Shown here: positions 1 to 7,721 of the stretch, one piece after another
How the letters are laid out: each line of letters starts with the position of its first letter
How positions within the stretch are numbered: position 1 is the stretch's first letter
From: SHAN690 sp040905305
GTDB lineage: Bacteria > Bacteroidota > Bacteroidia > Flavobacteriales_G > Salibacteraceae
Length of the DNA: 38,638 nucleotides
Assembly (NCBI GenBank): GCA_040905305.1
Contig: JBBDRU010000138.1
Location: 1 to 38,638 of the forward strand
Direction of reading: 5' to 3'
Program-made: the position numbers and the translations under genes
Notes under the pieces: model-generated
The model's input: only the letters and a program-made list of their open reading frames with translations
Told to the model about the DNA's origin: nothing
Database searches by the model: none

Positions 1-13
1 TTGCTACGTATTT

Positions 14-21
14 TAACTTTG
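14..21 (+). promoter_or_regulatory. Candidate -7 promoter box for the cytochrome/YceI cassette
   Basis: TAACTTTG is a perfect match to the Bacteroidota -7 consensus TAnnTTTG and ends 22 nt before the ATG at 44. The -33 region would lie outside the window, so only half of the promoter can be judged. Confidence 0.5.
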
Positions 22-43
22 ATTCCTGTTTAGTTTAACTGAA

Positions 44-817
44 ATGATTAAAACCTTACTGCCGATTGCTTTGATAGGATGCATAGCCTTAAATGCTTGT
101 CAGCACGACCCTTTTCCTCCGAGAATAGTGGAGGTTGAGATGGAAGATACTACGGGAATTTCTGATACTACGGACATTTCTGATACTACGGGCATTTCTG
201 ACACTTTATCGAATGATCAAAGTTGCCATCCGGATACGGTTTATTTTCAGCGTGATGTTTTACCATTGATTACTGCTAACTGCGCCAATGCATGTCATAA
301 CCCCGATGGTGGTAATAATGGTGTTATACTTACGGATTACGCCAATATCATTGCTGATGGTGACATACGTGCTGGAGATCCTGAAGGAAGCGATTTGTAT
401 GAGATGATTACCGAGGATGATGTTGATAAGCGTATGCCTCCTGCTCCGGCTGCCGCATTAAGTGCAGAACAGATTGATCTGATCAGGACATGGATAAACC
501 AGGGAGCCTTGAACAATACCTGTGATTTTGATAGTGGCTCAACAGACTCAGCAGACTGTGATCCGAGTGAAGTTTCTTTTGACTCAGATATCACACCGAT
601 TTTTGAAAGTTATGGATGCATTTCATGTCATGGAGGCGGGAGTGTGATTTTAAACAATCACGCTGGTGTGAAAACAGTAGCAGACAATGGAAAACTGGTC
701 GGAGCTATCAATCATCAAACTGGTTTTGCAGCCATGCCTCAAGGTGGCGAGAAAATGGACTCTTGTGATATTGCCACCATCGAAAAATGGGTCGAAGAAG
801 GAAGTTTGGATAATTGA
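44..817 (+). CDS. Lipoprotein with two cytochrome-c-like haem domains
   Basis: A 257-residue exported lipoprotein, inferred to be an envelope electron carrier. A hydrophobic leader ends in the lipobox LNAC (lipidated Cys19). A low-complexity linker follows (about 35-56) containing DTTGIS-type repeats encoded by an 18-bp tandem repeat. Two haem-type modules come next. The first has C80-x3-C84-H85 and a possible axial Met131 in MPP. The second has a canonical C192-x2-C195-H196 and a possible axial Met231 in MPQGG. Each module ends with a W-x-x-x-G-like helix (TWINQGAL, KWVEEGSL), as in the cytochrome-c domains of Bacteroidota and Planctomycetes. CX3CH is a non-standard haem attachment spacing. 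The ATG at 44 follows a perfect -7 box. The next gene starts 1 nt after the stop, so translation is probably coupled. Partner and redox role are not visible. Confidence 0.8.
   Translation: MIKTLLPIALIGCIALNACQHDPFPPRIVEVEMEDTTGISDTTDISDTTGISDTLSNDQSCHPDTVYFQRDVLPLITANCANACHNPDGGNNGVILTDYANIIADGDIRAGDPEGSDLYEMITEDDVDKRMPPAPAAALSAEQIDLIRTWINQGALNNTCDFDSGSTDSADCDPSEVSFDSDITPIFESYGCISCHGGGSVILNNHAGVKTVADNGKLVGAINHQTGFAAMPQGGEKMDSCDIATIEKWVEEGSLDN
146..199 (+). repeat. Three tandem 18-bp repeats in the lipoprotein linker
   Basis: GATACTACGGGAATTTCT is followed by two near-identical in-frame copies at 164-181 and 182-199, and a degenerate fourth start (GACACT). Each unit encodes a Asp-Thr-Thr-(Gly/Asp)-Ile-Ser hexapeptide. 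The repeat sits between the lipidated Cys and the first haem domain, so copy-number change would alter tether length without a frameshift. Confidence 0.85.
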
Positions 818-818
818 T

Positions 819-1205
819 ATGAATAAAACGGTTTACTACATCGCATCAGCACTCTTGTTAGTGACAGTCATTACTAATGAAGGATGCTATTATGATAACG
901 CAGAAGACCTCTATCCAGTAGATACGGTTTTGGTTCCGATAGATACGAATTCAACTCAGGTTTCATGGATGGGTCGGGTAGAACCTATAATTGAAAGCAA
1001 CTGTGCTACTTCAGGCGGCTGTCATGCTGCAAATAGTGGCACTCGTCAGCCGCTTACCACTTATGATGAGGTGAAAAGTGCCATCGAAAATTGGGATTTA
1101 AAAAACCGCGTAGAAAGCGGTTCCATGCCGCCAACAGGAACGCTACCAGCTACAGAAAAAAAGGCAATCATTGATTGGATTAATGATGATTATCCAAATA
1201 ACTAA
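819..1205 (+). CDS. Small cytochrome-c-like lipoprotein (CX5CH)
   Basis: A 128-residue exported lipoprotein. The leader MNKTVYYIASALLLVTVITN ends at a lipobox with Cys23. The mature part has one cytochrome-like module: C62-x5-C68-H69, then a helix and a possible axial Met103 in GSMPP, then a DWINDDYP tail similar to the modules of the preceding protein. The C-to-C spacing of five residues is unusual for covalent haem c, so haem attachment is inferred, not certain. A longer open frame begins at 687 inside the previous gene, but the start at 819 gives a clean signal peptide directly after that gene's stop. Probably the second gene of the operon and a redox partner of the first. Confidence 0.75.
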   Translation: MNKTVYYIASALLLVTVITNEGCYYDNAEDLYPVDTVLVPIDTNSTQVSWMGRVEPIIESNCATSGGCHAANSGTRQPLTTYDEVKSAIENWDLKNRVESGSMPPTGTLPATEKKAIIDWINDDYPNN

Positions 1206-1214
1206 CTTGCACTT

Positions 1215-1640
1215 ATGAAAAATAAAGGATTCAATCTACTTCTTTTTGCAATGACGATTAGTGTTTTACTCACTACCTCCTGCGGTCATAGCGATACGGC
1301 AGACCAAAAACCTGCTTTTGTAATCACTTCAGATGAGATCGTTCAGGCTTTTTTAGACGATGAAAAAGCAGCTAATGCAAAATACAACGACCTTATCATA
1401 CAAGTCAGTGGTCCTGTGATGGAATTAAATAAAATTGATGGTGAAGTCACTGGAATTAAACTTTCATCAGACGAATTTAATATCGTGAATTGTACCTTTC
1501 AATACCCTGTTGAAGAGGCCACATTAGAAGGAGGTGTGATCACGGTAAAAGGCATTTGTTCGGGTTTTTTAGGAGATGCGTCTTCCATGCTTCCCGGAGG
1601 AACAGTAGAAATTAAAAGAGCAAGCATTGTAGGAAATTAA
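1215..1640 (+). CDS. OB-fold (tRNA_anti-like) lipoprotein
   Basis: A 141-residue lipoprotein. The leader ends in LTTSC with lipidated Cys23. The remainder (about 38-138) resembles the small OB-fold 'tRNA_anti-like' family common in Bacteroidota lipoproteins: an N-terminal helix with the motif DEIVQAFLDDEKAANAKY, a strand NDLIIQVSGPV, then GVITVKGICSGFLGD near the end. In this family the name reflects fold similarity, not tRNA binding. C94 and C115 lie in adjacent beta-strands and might form a disulfide. It lies 9 nt after the previous gene and 29 nt before the YceI gene, in the same probable transcript. Its function in the cassette is unknown; binding of a small ligand or a partner protein is possible. 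Confidence 0.75.
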   Translation: MKNKGFNLLLFAMTISVLLTTSCGHSDTADQKPAFVITSDEIVQAFLDDEKAANAKYNDLIIQVSGPVMELNKIDGEVTGIKLSSDEFNIVNCTFQYPVEEATLEGGVITVKGICSGFLGDASSMLPGGTVEIKRASIVGN

Positions 1641-1669
1641 TAAATGACGAATCAAACACACAATCAATT

Positions 1670-2230
1670 ATGAAAAACAGTATTCTCCTCATAGCATTGA
1701 CCTTGATGATAGGTCAAACTGCCTTTAGTCAAGGTAAATATTTTACACGAGATGGTCATGTAAGTTTCTTCTCTGAAACCCCGGTTGAGGATATAGAAGC
1801 TCACAATGAAAAAATGACCTGTGTTTTAGATAGCGATAATGGTAACGTTGAATTTGCAGTCTTAATTAAATCATTTGAGTTTGAAAAAGCCCTGATGGAA
1901 GAGCATTTCAACGAAAATTATATGGAATCAAACGAATTTCCAAAAGCCACTTTCAAAGGAACCATTCAAGAGTTTGTGGGAATTCGTGATTCTGGGTTTC
2001 CTCCCGGAGTAGAAATGATCGCTAAGGGCACAATGATGATTCACGGAGTAGAAAAACCAGTTGAGGCTGTGGGTTATGTTGACAATACAAGCGATGGGCT
2101 TCGACTCAGGTCAACCTTCCTTGTTGCTCCTGAAGATTATGATATTGAAATTCCAAACACGGTTCGCGAAAATATCGCCAAGGAGATTACTGTAACCGTA
2201 GATGCCGACCTTAAGCCGTTGAAGAAATAA
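1670..2230 (+). CDS. YceI family protein
   Basis: A 186-residue exported protein with a Sec leader ending at about residue 20 (TAFSQ). The mature region is a YceI-type lipocalin-like barrel: HVSFFSETPVEDIEAHNEKM at the start, a central EFPKATFKG segment, GTMMIHGVEKPVEAVG, and a C-terminal strand ITVTVDADLKPLKK. YceI proteins bind polyisoprenoid-type lipids in the periplasm and are often found beside cytochromes. Here the gene follows the OB-fold lipoprotein and lies 2 nt before the DUF5777 gene. The ligand could be a quinone-like isoprenoid serving the upstream cytochromes; this is inference from context. Confidence 0.9.
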   Translation: MKNSILLIALTLMIGQTAFSQGKYFTRDGHVSFFSETPVEDIEAHNEKMTCVLDSDNGNVEFAVLIKSFEFEKALMEEHFNENYMESNEFPKATFKGTIQEFVGIRDSGFPPGVEMIAKGTMMIHGVEKPVEAVGYVDNTSDGLRLRSTFLVAPEDYDIEIPNTVRENIAKEITVTVDADLKPLKK

Positions 2231-2232
2231 GC

Positions 2233-3135
2233 ATGCTGAAACGCGGTTTACTTATTGCTTTGATGGCTCTCCTAGGAAATGAAGGAATGGGCCAGGATGA
2301 CAGTTTGTTAGATCTGCTTCCGGAAGATGATGAGCCTCAAATTGAGTATGCCACAGCCGGGTTCAAAACCACGCGCATCATCAATGGTCATTCTTTTGAA
2401 ATGAACGCCCATGGAGTGATGGACTTTAAGATTTCTCACCGTTTTGGAACGCTGAACAGTGGCGCCATCAACTTTTTCGGATTAGACAACGCTTTGATGC
2501 GTTTGGGGTTAGATTATGGAATAACTCCCTGGCTCAACATAGGTATTGGCAGAAGCGGAGGAAGTGTAAAGTTTTACGATGGATTTGTAAAGGCTAAATT
2601 TTTGAAACAGCAAACAGGTAAGAAGAATATTCCGGTCAGCGCGCTTTGGGTGAGTGATATGGCTATTGATGGTAACCCTGTAACCAGCTCTGAGTTAGAT
2701 CCTTATCTTTTTTCCAATCGGCTATATTACACCCATCAGTTGATCATTGGACGCAAGTTTTCCGATGGGCTTTCATTGCAATTGATGCCAAGCTTGGTGC
2801 ATCGCAACTTTGTTATGAATAAAGCAGCCAAAAATGATGTTTTTGTGATGGGCGTTGGTGGCCGCGTAAAGCTCACAAAGCGCGTAGCACTTAACGTTGA
2901 ATACTATTATGTTTTGCCCGACCAGCTCGACCCAAACGGAGGGTACGAAAACAGCCTCTCCATTGGTTTTGATATAGAAACCGGTGGCCACGTTTTTCAG
3001 TTACACTTTACCAATTCATCAGCTATGGTGGAGAATGCTTTTATGACGCAAACGCAAGGCGACTGGGCAGCGGGTGATATCCGCTTTGGTTTTAATGTAA
3101 GCCGTGTGTTTACGGTGTATAGGCCTAATAAGTAG
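2233..3135 (+). CDS. DUF5777 family outer-membrane beta-barrel protein
   Basis: A 300-residue exported protein with a short leader (GNEGMGQ, cleavage near residue 20) and an acidic stretch DDSLLDLLPEDDEPQIEY. Many amphipathic strands follow: HGVMDFKISHRFGTLNSG, GLDYGITPWLNIGIGRS, LSLQLMPSLVHRN, and a final strand DIRFGFNVSRVFTV. This matches the DUF5777 beta-barrel family typical of Bacteroidota, which has no assigned function. It starts 2 nt after the YceI stop and closes the cassette. The likely location is the outer membrane. Its constant company of c-type cytochromes and YceI hints at a channel or docking site in an envelope redox or lipid-handling unit, which is untested inference. Confidence 0.8.
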   Translation: MLKRGLLIALMALLGNEGMGQDDSLLDLLPEDDEPQIEYATAGFKTTRIINGHSFEMNAHGVMDFKISHRFGTLNSGAINFFGLDNALMRLGLDYGITPWLNIGIGRSGGSVKFYDGFVKAKFLKQQTGKKNIPVSALWVSDMAIDGNPVTSSELDPYLFSNRLYYTHQLIIGRKFSDGLSLQLMPSLVHRNFVMNKAAKNDVFVMGVGGRVKLTKRVALNVEYYYVLPDQLDPNGGYENSLSIGFDIETGGHVFQLHFTNSSAMVENAFMTQTQGDWAAGDIRFGFNVSRVFTVYRPNK

Positions 3136-3298
3136 TATCCCGCTTTTCATGTGATTTATTCTGGCTTGTTACATTTCTATTGGTTTCAGAAACTACCTTT
3201 TGCGTTATTCCACTATTAGGCAGATATGCAGAAAAACTGTCTTTCTCAAAAAGAATAACTATTGCTGTTTTATCTTCGAGCGCAAAATCATCTTAATT

Positions 3299-4210
3299 AT
3301 GGTAAGAATATTTTCAGTTTTAGCAATTTGGCTTTTATCTGTTCTAGGTGCGGATGCACAGCAGGTGGTTGACCTCTTTGATCCACAGGAGATACTACTG
3401 AAAGGTCAAACCAAGGCTATGTTTGGAGGAAATTACCGCTCTACTATTCCGATCAGTCTGCCTGCTAATACGGTTCGTTGGATTTATGCTTATGTTGGAC
3501 AGGACGAAAGTGATATGCGTCATTCTATTGACCTCAAAAAGCAAATTGAGGCTCAAATTGCTGCCGGTGGAGTGAATAATATTGATGTGGAAAAGCTGAA
3601 TTTGCCTCAAGGATCACTCTCATGTGATATTTACGTTTGCAGTGCTGATCAGATCAGGTCTTTTAATAATAGTGATGCTTTAGGTACCACAACTATTTAT
3701 CATCAGGGAGAATACAGCCGAATGCGTAGAAGACAAGGTGTCGCAGACGTGACTACTTTAACCAGTGGTCAATATTATTTGGGTATAGTAAATGACAATT
3801 CTCTTGAAACAAATCGGATCAGGGTGGAGGCAGTTGCCATAACCGGTGGAACGTCTTCACTGCATTTAGAATCTTCCGAGGGCAGTATTCAAAAAGCTGA
3901 AATGTTTGGTAAAATGGCTTGGAAAAAAATTGAAAGTGGGGATTATGAATCTGCCCTTACGTATGCTCAAAAATCACGAGATCAAAAACAGTTAGGATGG
4001 GTGGATGCACTCACTGGATTAGCGCAGCTCATGTTAGGGAATGAATCAACGGCAATTGATACTTACATCGAAGCGATTATTTTGATCAGTGAACAAGAGA
4101 ATGGTGAAACGTTACTTAAGGAGCATTATGACCTGTTGACAAAGACTACTTCTGGGAAATCCATTTCCGGAACTGAGGATGTAAGAGTGTTGATTAACAG
4201 TGAAATGTAA
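3299..4210 (+). CDS. Secreted protein with TPR-like C-terminus, function unknown
   Basis: A 303-residue exported protein not recognised as a named family. The start at 3299 gives a textbook signal peptide ending ADAQQ; a longer open frame begins with TTG at 3200 but would bury that leader. Residues about 30-190 form an uncharacterised, probably beta-rich domain (YAYVGQDESDMRHSIDLKKQ, YLGIVNDNSLETNRIRVEAV). Residues about 200-300 look like tetratricopeptide helices (AWKKIESGDYESALTYAQKS, TGLAQLMLGNESTAIDTYIE). A near-consensus -7 box, TATCTTCG, lies at 3271-3278. It is separated by 163 nt from the DUF5777 gene and may have its own promoter. Direct role unknown; TPRs suggest protein-protein contacts in the periplasm. 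Confidence 0.7.
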   Translation: MVRIFSVLAIWLLSVLGADAQQVVDLFDPQEILLKGQTKAMFGGNYRSTIPISLPANTVRWIYAYVGQDESDMRHSIDLKKQIEAQIAAGGVNNIDVEKLNLPQGSLSCDIYVCSADQIRSFNNSDALGTTTIYHQGEYSRMRRRQGVADVTTLTSGQYYLGIVNDNSLETNRIRVEAVAITGGTSSLHLESSEGSIQKAEMFGKMAWKKIESGDYESALTYAQKSRDQKQLGWVDALTGLAQLMLGNESTAIDTYIEAIILISEQENGETLLKEHYDLLTKTTSGKSISGTEDVRVLINSEM

Positions 4211-4212
4211 AA

Positions 4213-4238
4213 TTGATTCCTGTTTAGTTCGCCTGAAA
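4213..4238 (+). repeat. Second copy of the leader sequence found at 19-44
   Basis: Positions 4213-4229 are identical over 17 nt to 19-35 (TTGATTCCTGTTTAGTT). The match continues to 4238 with 23 of 26 positions identical overall. The first copy is the 5' leader of the lipoprotein at 44. This copy lies between two converging genes and is followed by no open reading frame on the plus strand. Confidence 0.8.
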
Positions 4239-4306
4239 CTAAATACTAGGATTCAAAATCAGGTTTAAAGCTTGGCCTATTGAATAGAATGGGTAAAGAC
4301 ACTTCT

Positions 4307-7300
4307 TTACTCCCTGTAAAATGGTGCCCCTGCAGACTTTAACCCTTCGCTGATACGCTTCACTTCTTGTTTGAGGCTTTCTATCTGAGGTTTTATCTCA
4401 TCAAACTCTTCTTTAGCTGCAGTCAGACTGCGTCTTTCGGATTGTGTTGGTGCTTCTGTGTGACTCTTGATGTTATAAACTATGGTTTCAACCCGATTGA
4501 TGATGCCGGGATAGCTCTCCATCTCGCGCTTGCTTTTGCTTTTGTCTCCCGAAAAAGCGTAGTCGATTTCTATAAATTGTTTGCGAAGTCTATCAAGTTC
4601 TTGTAAGACGCCTACATCAGCTTTTGGAGTACTCAAAACAGCTTCTTGCATATATTCCAATTGTTCTTTAACCGCTTTTAGTTCTTCAGATGCACCTCTT
4701 AAGTTCTTACGGGTTTTATTCACCTCGTCAATAAAGTCCATAAGACTTTCGTGATCTGCCTTGCTGATTTGGTCGTCAAACAACCTTTTTACATTAAAAC
4801 TTTCAGGTTCAGTGATGGACTCAAGCTGTCCATTCTGGAATTGATAAACTTGAACCGTGTATTCACCAGGCAAAGCAAGCGGACCGTGATCAGGTGAGCC
4901 ATAGCGACCACCGTCATTTTTCTTCAACGAAATTGGACTCGTGGCCTCTAAGCGAAAATCCCAAACACTTTCGTTTACACCTTTATTTATTTTAACCTCT
5001 TTATACCTTGAAACGACTTCATTTTGATCATCTCTGATTTCAAAAATCAAAAATGGCTTTGCCTCAATATCTTCAGCTTTTAATTCATCCATCGGTGGAA
5101 ATGAAACCTGACCACCATCTTTTCGTGTTTTTTTCTCTGAAGCCCTGCGCTGTTCGGTCAATGTTAATGGCTTTTTAGCGAGGTAATACCTGAAAACCAC
5201 ACCTGTTGGTGGGTTTGGTGTTGTATAAAATGATTCACCTTGAGAGGCTTTTCCTTTTGTTCCCATGGGGTTAGCTTCATTGAATGCCAGCGCATCTTTA
5301 ATCGGAAAAAGGTGTGCGGTCTTACCTGCAGTATCGGAAATTGCGCGCAACGGGGCATAATTATCAAGAACATAAAACCCACGACCAAATGAAGCCACTA
5401 CGAGGTCGTTTTCATCACGCTGAATCTCAATGTCTCTAGCTGCAATGGTTGGTATTCCACTTTTTATTTGAACCCAATTTTTGCCACCACTTTGAGAGAA
5501 GAAAACTCCGAATTCTGTTCCTGCGAAAAGCAAATCAGGATTTTCGTGATCCTGAGCTAAACTGTAAACTGAGCCTCTTTCGGGCAAGTCATTTTGGATT
5601 GGAGACCAATTTTTGCCTTTATCTGTGCTTTTTAAAATATAGGGCTTAAAGTCTCCATTTTTATGATTGTTAAAGACGATGTAAACAGTTTGAGCATCAA
5701 AGCGATCAGCCATGATGTCGTTGATATATGTGTTTTTAGGAATACCGGAGAAACCAGAAAGTCGTTTCCATGTTTTACCGTTATCTTCTGTTAAGTGAAC
5801 TGCTCCATCGTCTGAACCAACATACAATAAACCTTCTTGAACCGGAGACTCATCCATAGCAACAAGATTGCCATAAATGGAAGTGCTTTTGTGTAATGCT
5901 ACAGCGTCTGCTCCCCAGGTTTGCCCCATTATCTGTAGTTTATTTCGATCAATCTTTTGGCTGAGGTCGTCTGATATTACTTCCCACGTGTTACCACGAT
6001 CATCACTCTTAAATACTTTATTCGCTGCAAAATAAAGTCGCTTATTGTTGTGAGGACTGATCAATAGTGGTGCGTCCCAGTTCCACCGATAGGCATCTTC
6101 TCCTTTACGTTCTATGGGTTTAATATTTACACGTTCACCAGTTTTGCGGTTGTAGCGGACCAACCACCCGTATTGTGCCTGACTATAGATGATATCAGGG
6201 TTTTTAGGGTCAACAGCGGGTTCAAATCCATCTCCTCCTCTGGTGATATACCAATCAAAATTGTCAATGCCATGCACGTTTATGGTGCGTGACGGGCCTC
6301 CAATGGTGTTGTTGTCTTGTGTGCCTCCATAAATGTTGTAGAACGGTTTGTCATAATCTACTGCGACCCGGTAAAATTGTGTGAGGCTCAGGTTTTGATA
6401 AAACTGCCAGTTATCTGCGCCATCAAATGTTTCATACAGCCCTCCATCACAACCCACCAACCAATGCTTTGTGTTTTCGGGATCAATCCACATGGCATGA
6501 TTATCCACGTGTTTGCTCTTTTCTCCTGTTTTCTTGAAAGATTTTCCACCATTTTCTGTATGATGCAGCCAGGTATCCATTGAATAAACCTTATTTACGT
6601 CAATAGGATCGGGGATCAACTCAACGTAATAATTGCCGCTTGTGAAGTAGTCACTTTGTTTTACCCACCGTTCACCTCTGTTATCAGAGCGATAAAACCC
6701 ACCATGTTCTTTGTCGAATCCTTCCACCATTGCATAAACCACATCCGGATTGGCAGGAGAAATGGCCAGGGCTATCCGGCCCAAATCACTTTTTGGAAGG
6801 CCATTCATTATTTTATTCCAGTTTTCACCGCCATCGGTGGTTTTATAAACCGCTGATTCAGGGCCACCACTTAAGTATGTCCATACATGTCTTCTTCGTT
6901 GATGCGAGGTTGCATACATGATGTCAGTGTTTCTTGGATCCATCCATAAGTCCGCAAAACCCGTTTGATCGCTAACGTGCAGAATCCGCTCCCAGTTTTC
7001 ACCGCCATCGGTGGTTCTGTAAATACCCCTATCTCCGCCATCACTCCACAGCGGGCCGTAAGCAGCTACATACACCACGTTTGAATTGCCGGGCTGGACA
7101 AGTATTTTAGCGATATGCTCAGAATTCTTCAGGCCCATGTTTTTCCAGGTGATTCCATCGTCAGTTGATTTATAAACTCCGTCACCGTATGCCACACTGC
7201 GTTGGTTATTGTTTTCTCCTGTGCCGACCCACAATGTATGCTCATTATTGGGGTCATAGGTTACACAGCCGATAGAATAGGAGTTTTGCGCATCAAACAC

Positions 7301-7555
7301 GGGCTTGAATGTAGTGCCGTGGTTTTCAGTTTTCCAAACCCCGCCAGATGCGGCTGCTATAAAAAATTCATCATGATTTTTCGGGTTTACAGCAAGGTCG
7401 CTTATTCTGCCTGAAACAAATGCGGGGCCTAAACTTCGAAAGGCCAAGCCTGAAAGCGTTGCTTTTTTATCATCTTCTTTATCGTTTGTCTTTTTCTGGG
7501 CGAGTAAAGAGATGTTTAACAGAAGAGAAAGAGACAGTAGATGGTATTTAATCAT
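4307..7555 (-). CDS. Large secreted BNR/sortilin (VPS10)-like repeat protein
   Basis: A 1082-residue exported protein with a signal peptide ending LLNISLLAQ. Residues about 35-740 form a beta-propeller array of BNR/Asp-box repeats: STDDGITW, TTDGGENW (twice), SDNRGERW, SDDRGNTW, TEDNGKTW, STDKGKNW and SQSGGKNW. This is the 'WD40/YVTN/BNR-like' or VPS10-domain family that is abundant in Bacteroidota. Residues about 755-930 form a conserved beta-sandwich-like region typical of the same family (ending GEYTVQVYQF). The last 130 residues are helical coiled coil. Two of the Asp-boxes are encoded by an identical 25-bp DNA stretch at 6818-6842 and 6992-7016. No T9SS C-terminal domain is visible. Substrate or partner is unknown; true sialidase activity is not supported by Asp-boxes alone. 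Confidence 0.85.
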   Translation of the reverse strand: MIKYHLLSLSLLLNISLLAQKKTNDKEDDKKATLSGLAFRSLGPAFVSGRISDLAVNPKNHDEFFIAAASGGVWKTENHGTTFKPVFDAQNSYSIGCVTYDPNNEHTLWVGTGENNNQRSVAYGDGVYKSTDDGITWKNMGLKNSEHIAKILVQPGNSNVVYVAAYGPLWSDGGDRGIYRTTDGGENWERILHVSDQTGFADLWMDPRNTDIMYATSHQRRRHVWTYLSGGPESAVYKTTDGGENWNKIMNGLPKSDLGRIALAISPANPDVVYAMVEGFDKEHGGFYRSDNRGERWVKQSDYFTSGNYYVELIPDPIDVNKVYSMDTWLHHTENGGKSFKKTGEKSKHVDNHAMWIDPENTKHWLVGCDGGLYETFDGADNWQFYQNLSLTQFYRVAVDYDKPFYNIYGGTQDNNTIGGPSRTINVHGIDNFDWYITRGGDGFEPAVDPKNPDIIYSQAQYGWLVRYNRKTGERVNIKPIERKGEDAYRWNWDAPLLISPHNNKRLYFAANKVFKSDDRGNTWEVISDDLSQKIDRNKLQIMGQTWGADAVALHKSTSIYGNLVAMDESPVQEGLLYVGSDDGAVHLTEDNGKTWKRLSGFSGIPKNTYINDIMADRFDAQTVYIVFNNHKNGDFKPYILKSTDKGKNWSPIQNDLPERGSVYSLAQDHENPDLLFAGTEFGVFFSQSGGKNWVQIKSGIPTIAARDIEIQRDENDLVVASFGRGFYVLDNYAPLRAISDTAGKTAHLFPIKDALAFNEANPMGTKGKASQGESFYTTPNPPTGVVFRYYLAKKPLTLTEQRRASEKKTRKDGGQVSFPPMDELKAEDIEAKPFLIFEIRDDQNEVVSRYKEVKINKGVNESVWDFRLEATSPISLKKNDGGRYGSPDHGPLALPGEYTVQVYQFQNGQLESITEPESFNVKRLFDDQISKADHESLMDFIDEVNKTRKNLRGASEELKAVKEQLEYMQEAVLSTPKADVGVLQELDRLRKQFIEIDYAFSGDKSKSKREMESYPGIINRVETIVYNIKSHTEAPTQSERRSLTAAKEEFDEIKPQIESLKQEVKRISEGLKSAGAPFYRE

Positions 7556-7580
7556 GGGAATTATCTTAGGAGTTGCTGGG

Positions 7581-7588
7581 CAAATATA
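7581..7588 (-). promoter_or_regulatory. Candidate -7 box of the BNR/sortilin-like gene
   Basis: On the minus strand this reads TATATTTG, a perfect TAnnTTTG, and lies 25 nt upstream of the ATG at 7555. No TTG is seen at the expected -33 distance; that region falls in the inverted repeat at 7595-7638. Confidence 0.5.
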
Positions 7589-7594
7589 ATGTAG

Positions 7595-7638
7595 GCGTTA
7601 ATCTAATTGTTTACCACATAAAATATGTGAGTTAACGC
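7595..7638. repeat. Nested inverted repeat between the BNR gene and tpx
   Basis: Outer arms are GCGTTAA (7595-7601) and TTAACGC (7632-7638). Inner arms are CACATA (7615-7620) and TATGTG (7624-7629), around an AAA loop. The structure covers the -33 region of the minus-strand gene and lies upstream of tpx. It could be an operator pair for a dimeric regulator acting on both divergent genes. Confidence 0.5.
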
Positions 7639-7721
7639 TTTTGACAGTGATCAGTATTTTATCTCACCTATCAAAACCTTTTGACTCGATTTCTGTTACT
7701 TTCACCATAAATTAATAAAGC

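Noticed and set aside
687..818. 44-residue extension of the second cytochrome-like lipoprotein
   Set aside because: It overlaps the preceding gene in another frame and hides the signal peptide that begins at 819.
3200..3298. 33-residue extension of the TPR-like protein
   Set aside because: Starts at TTG, is unlike a leader, and the signal peptide begins at 3299.
6818..7016. 25-bp exact repeat in the BNR gene as a mobile or regulatory element
   Set aside because: It simply encodes two copies of the Asp-box TTDGGENW in adjacent propeller repeats.
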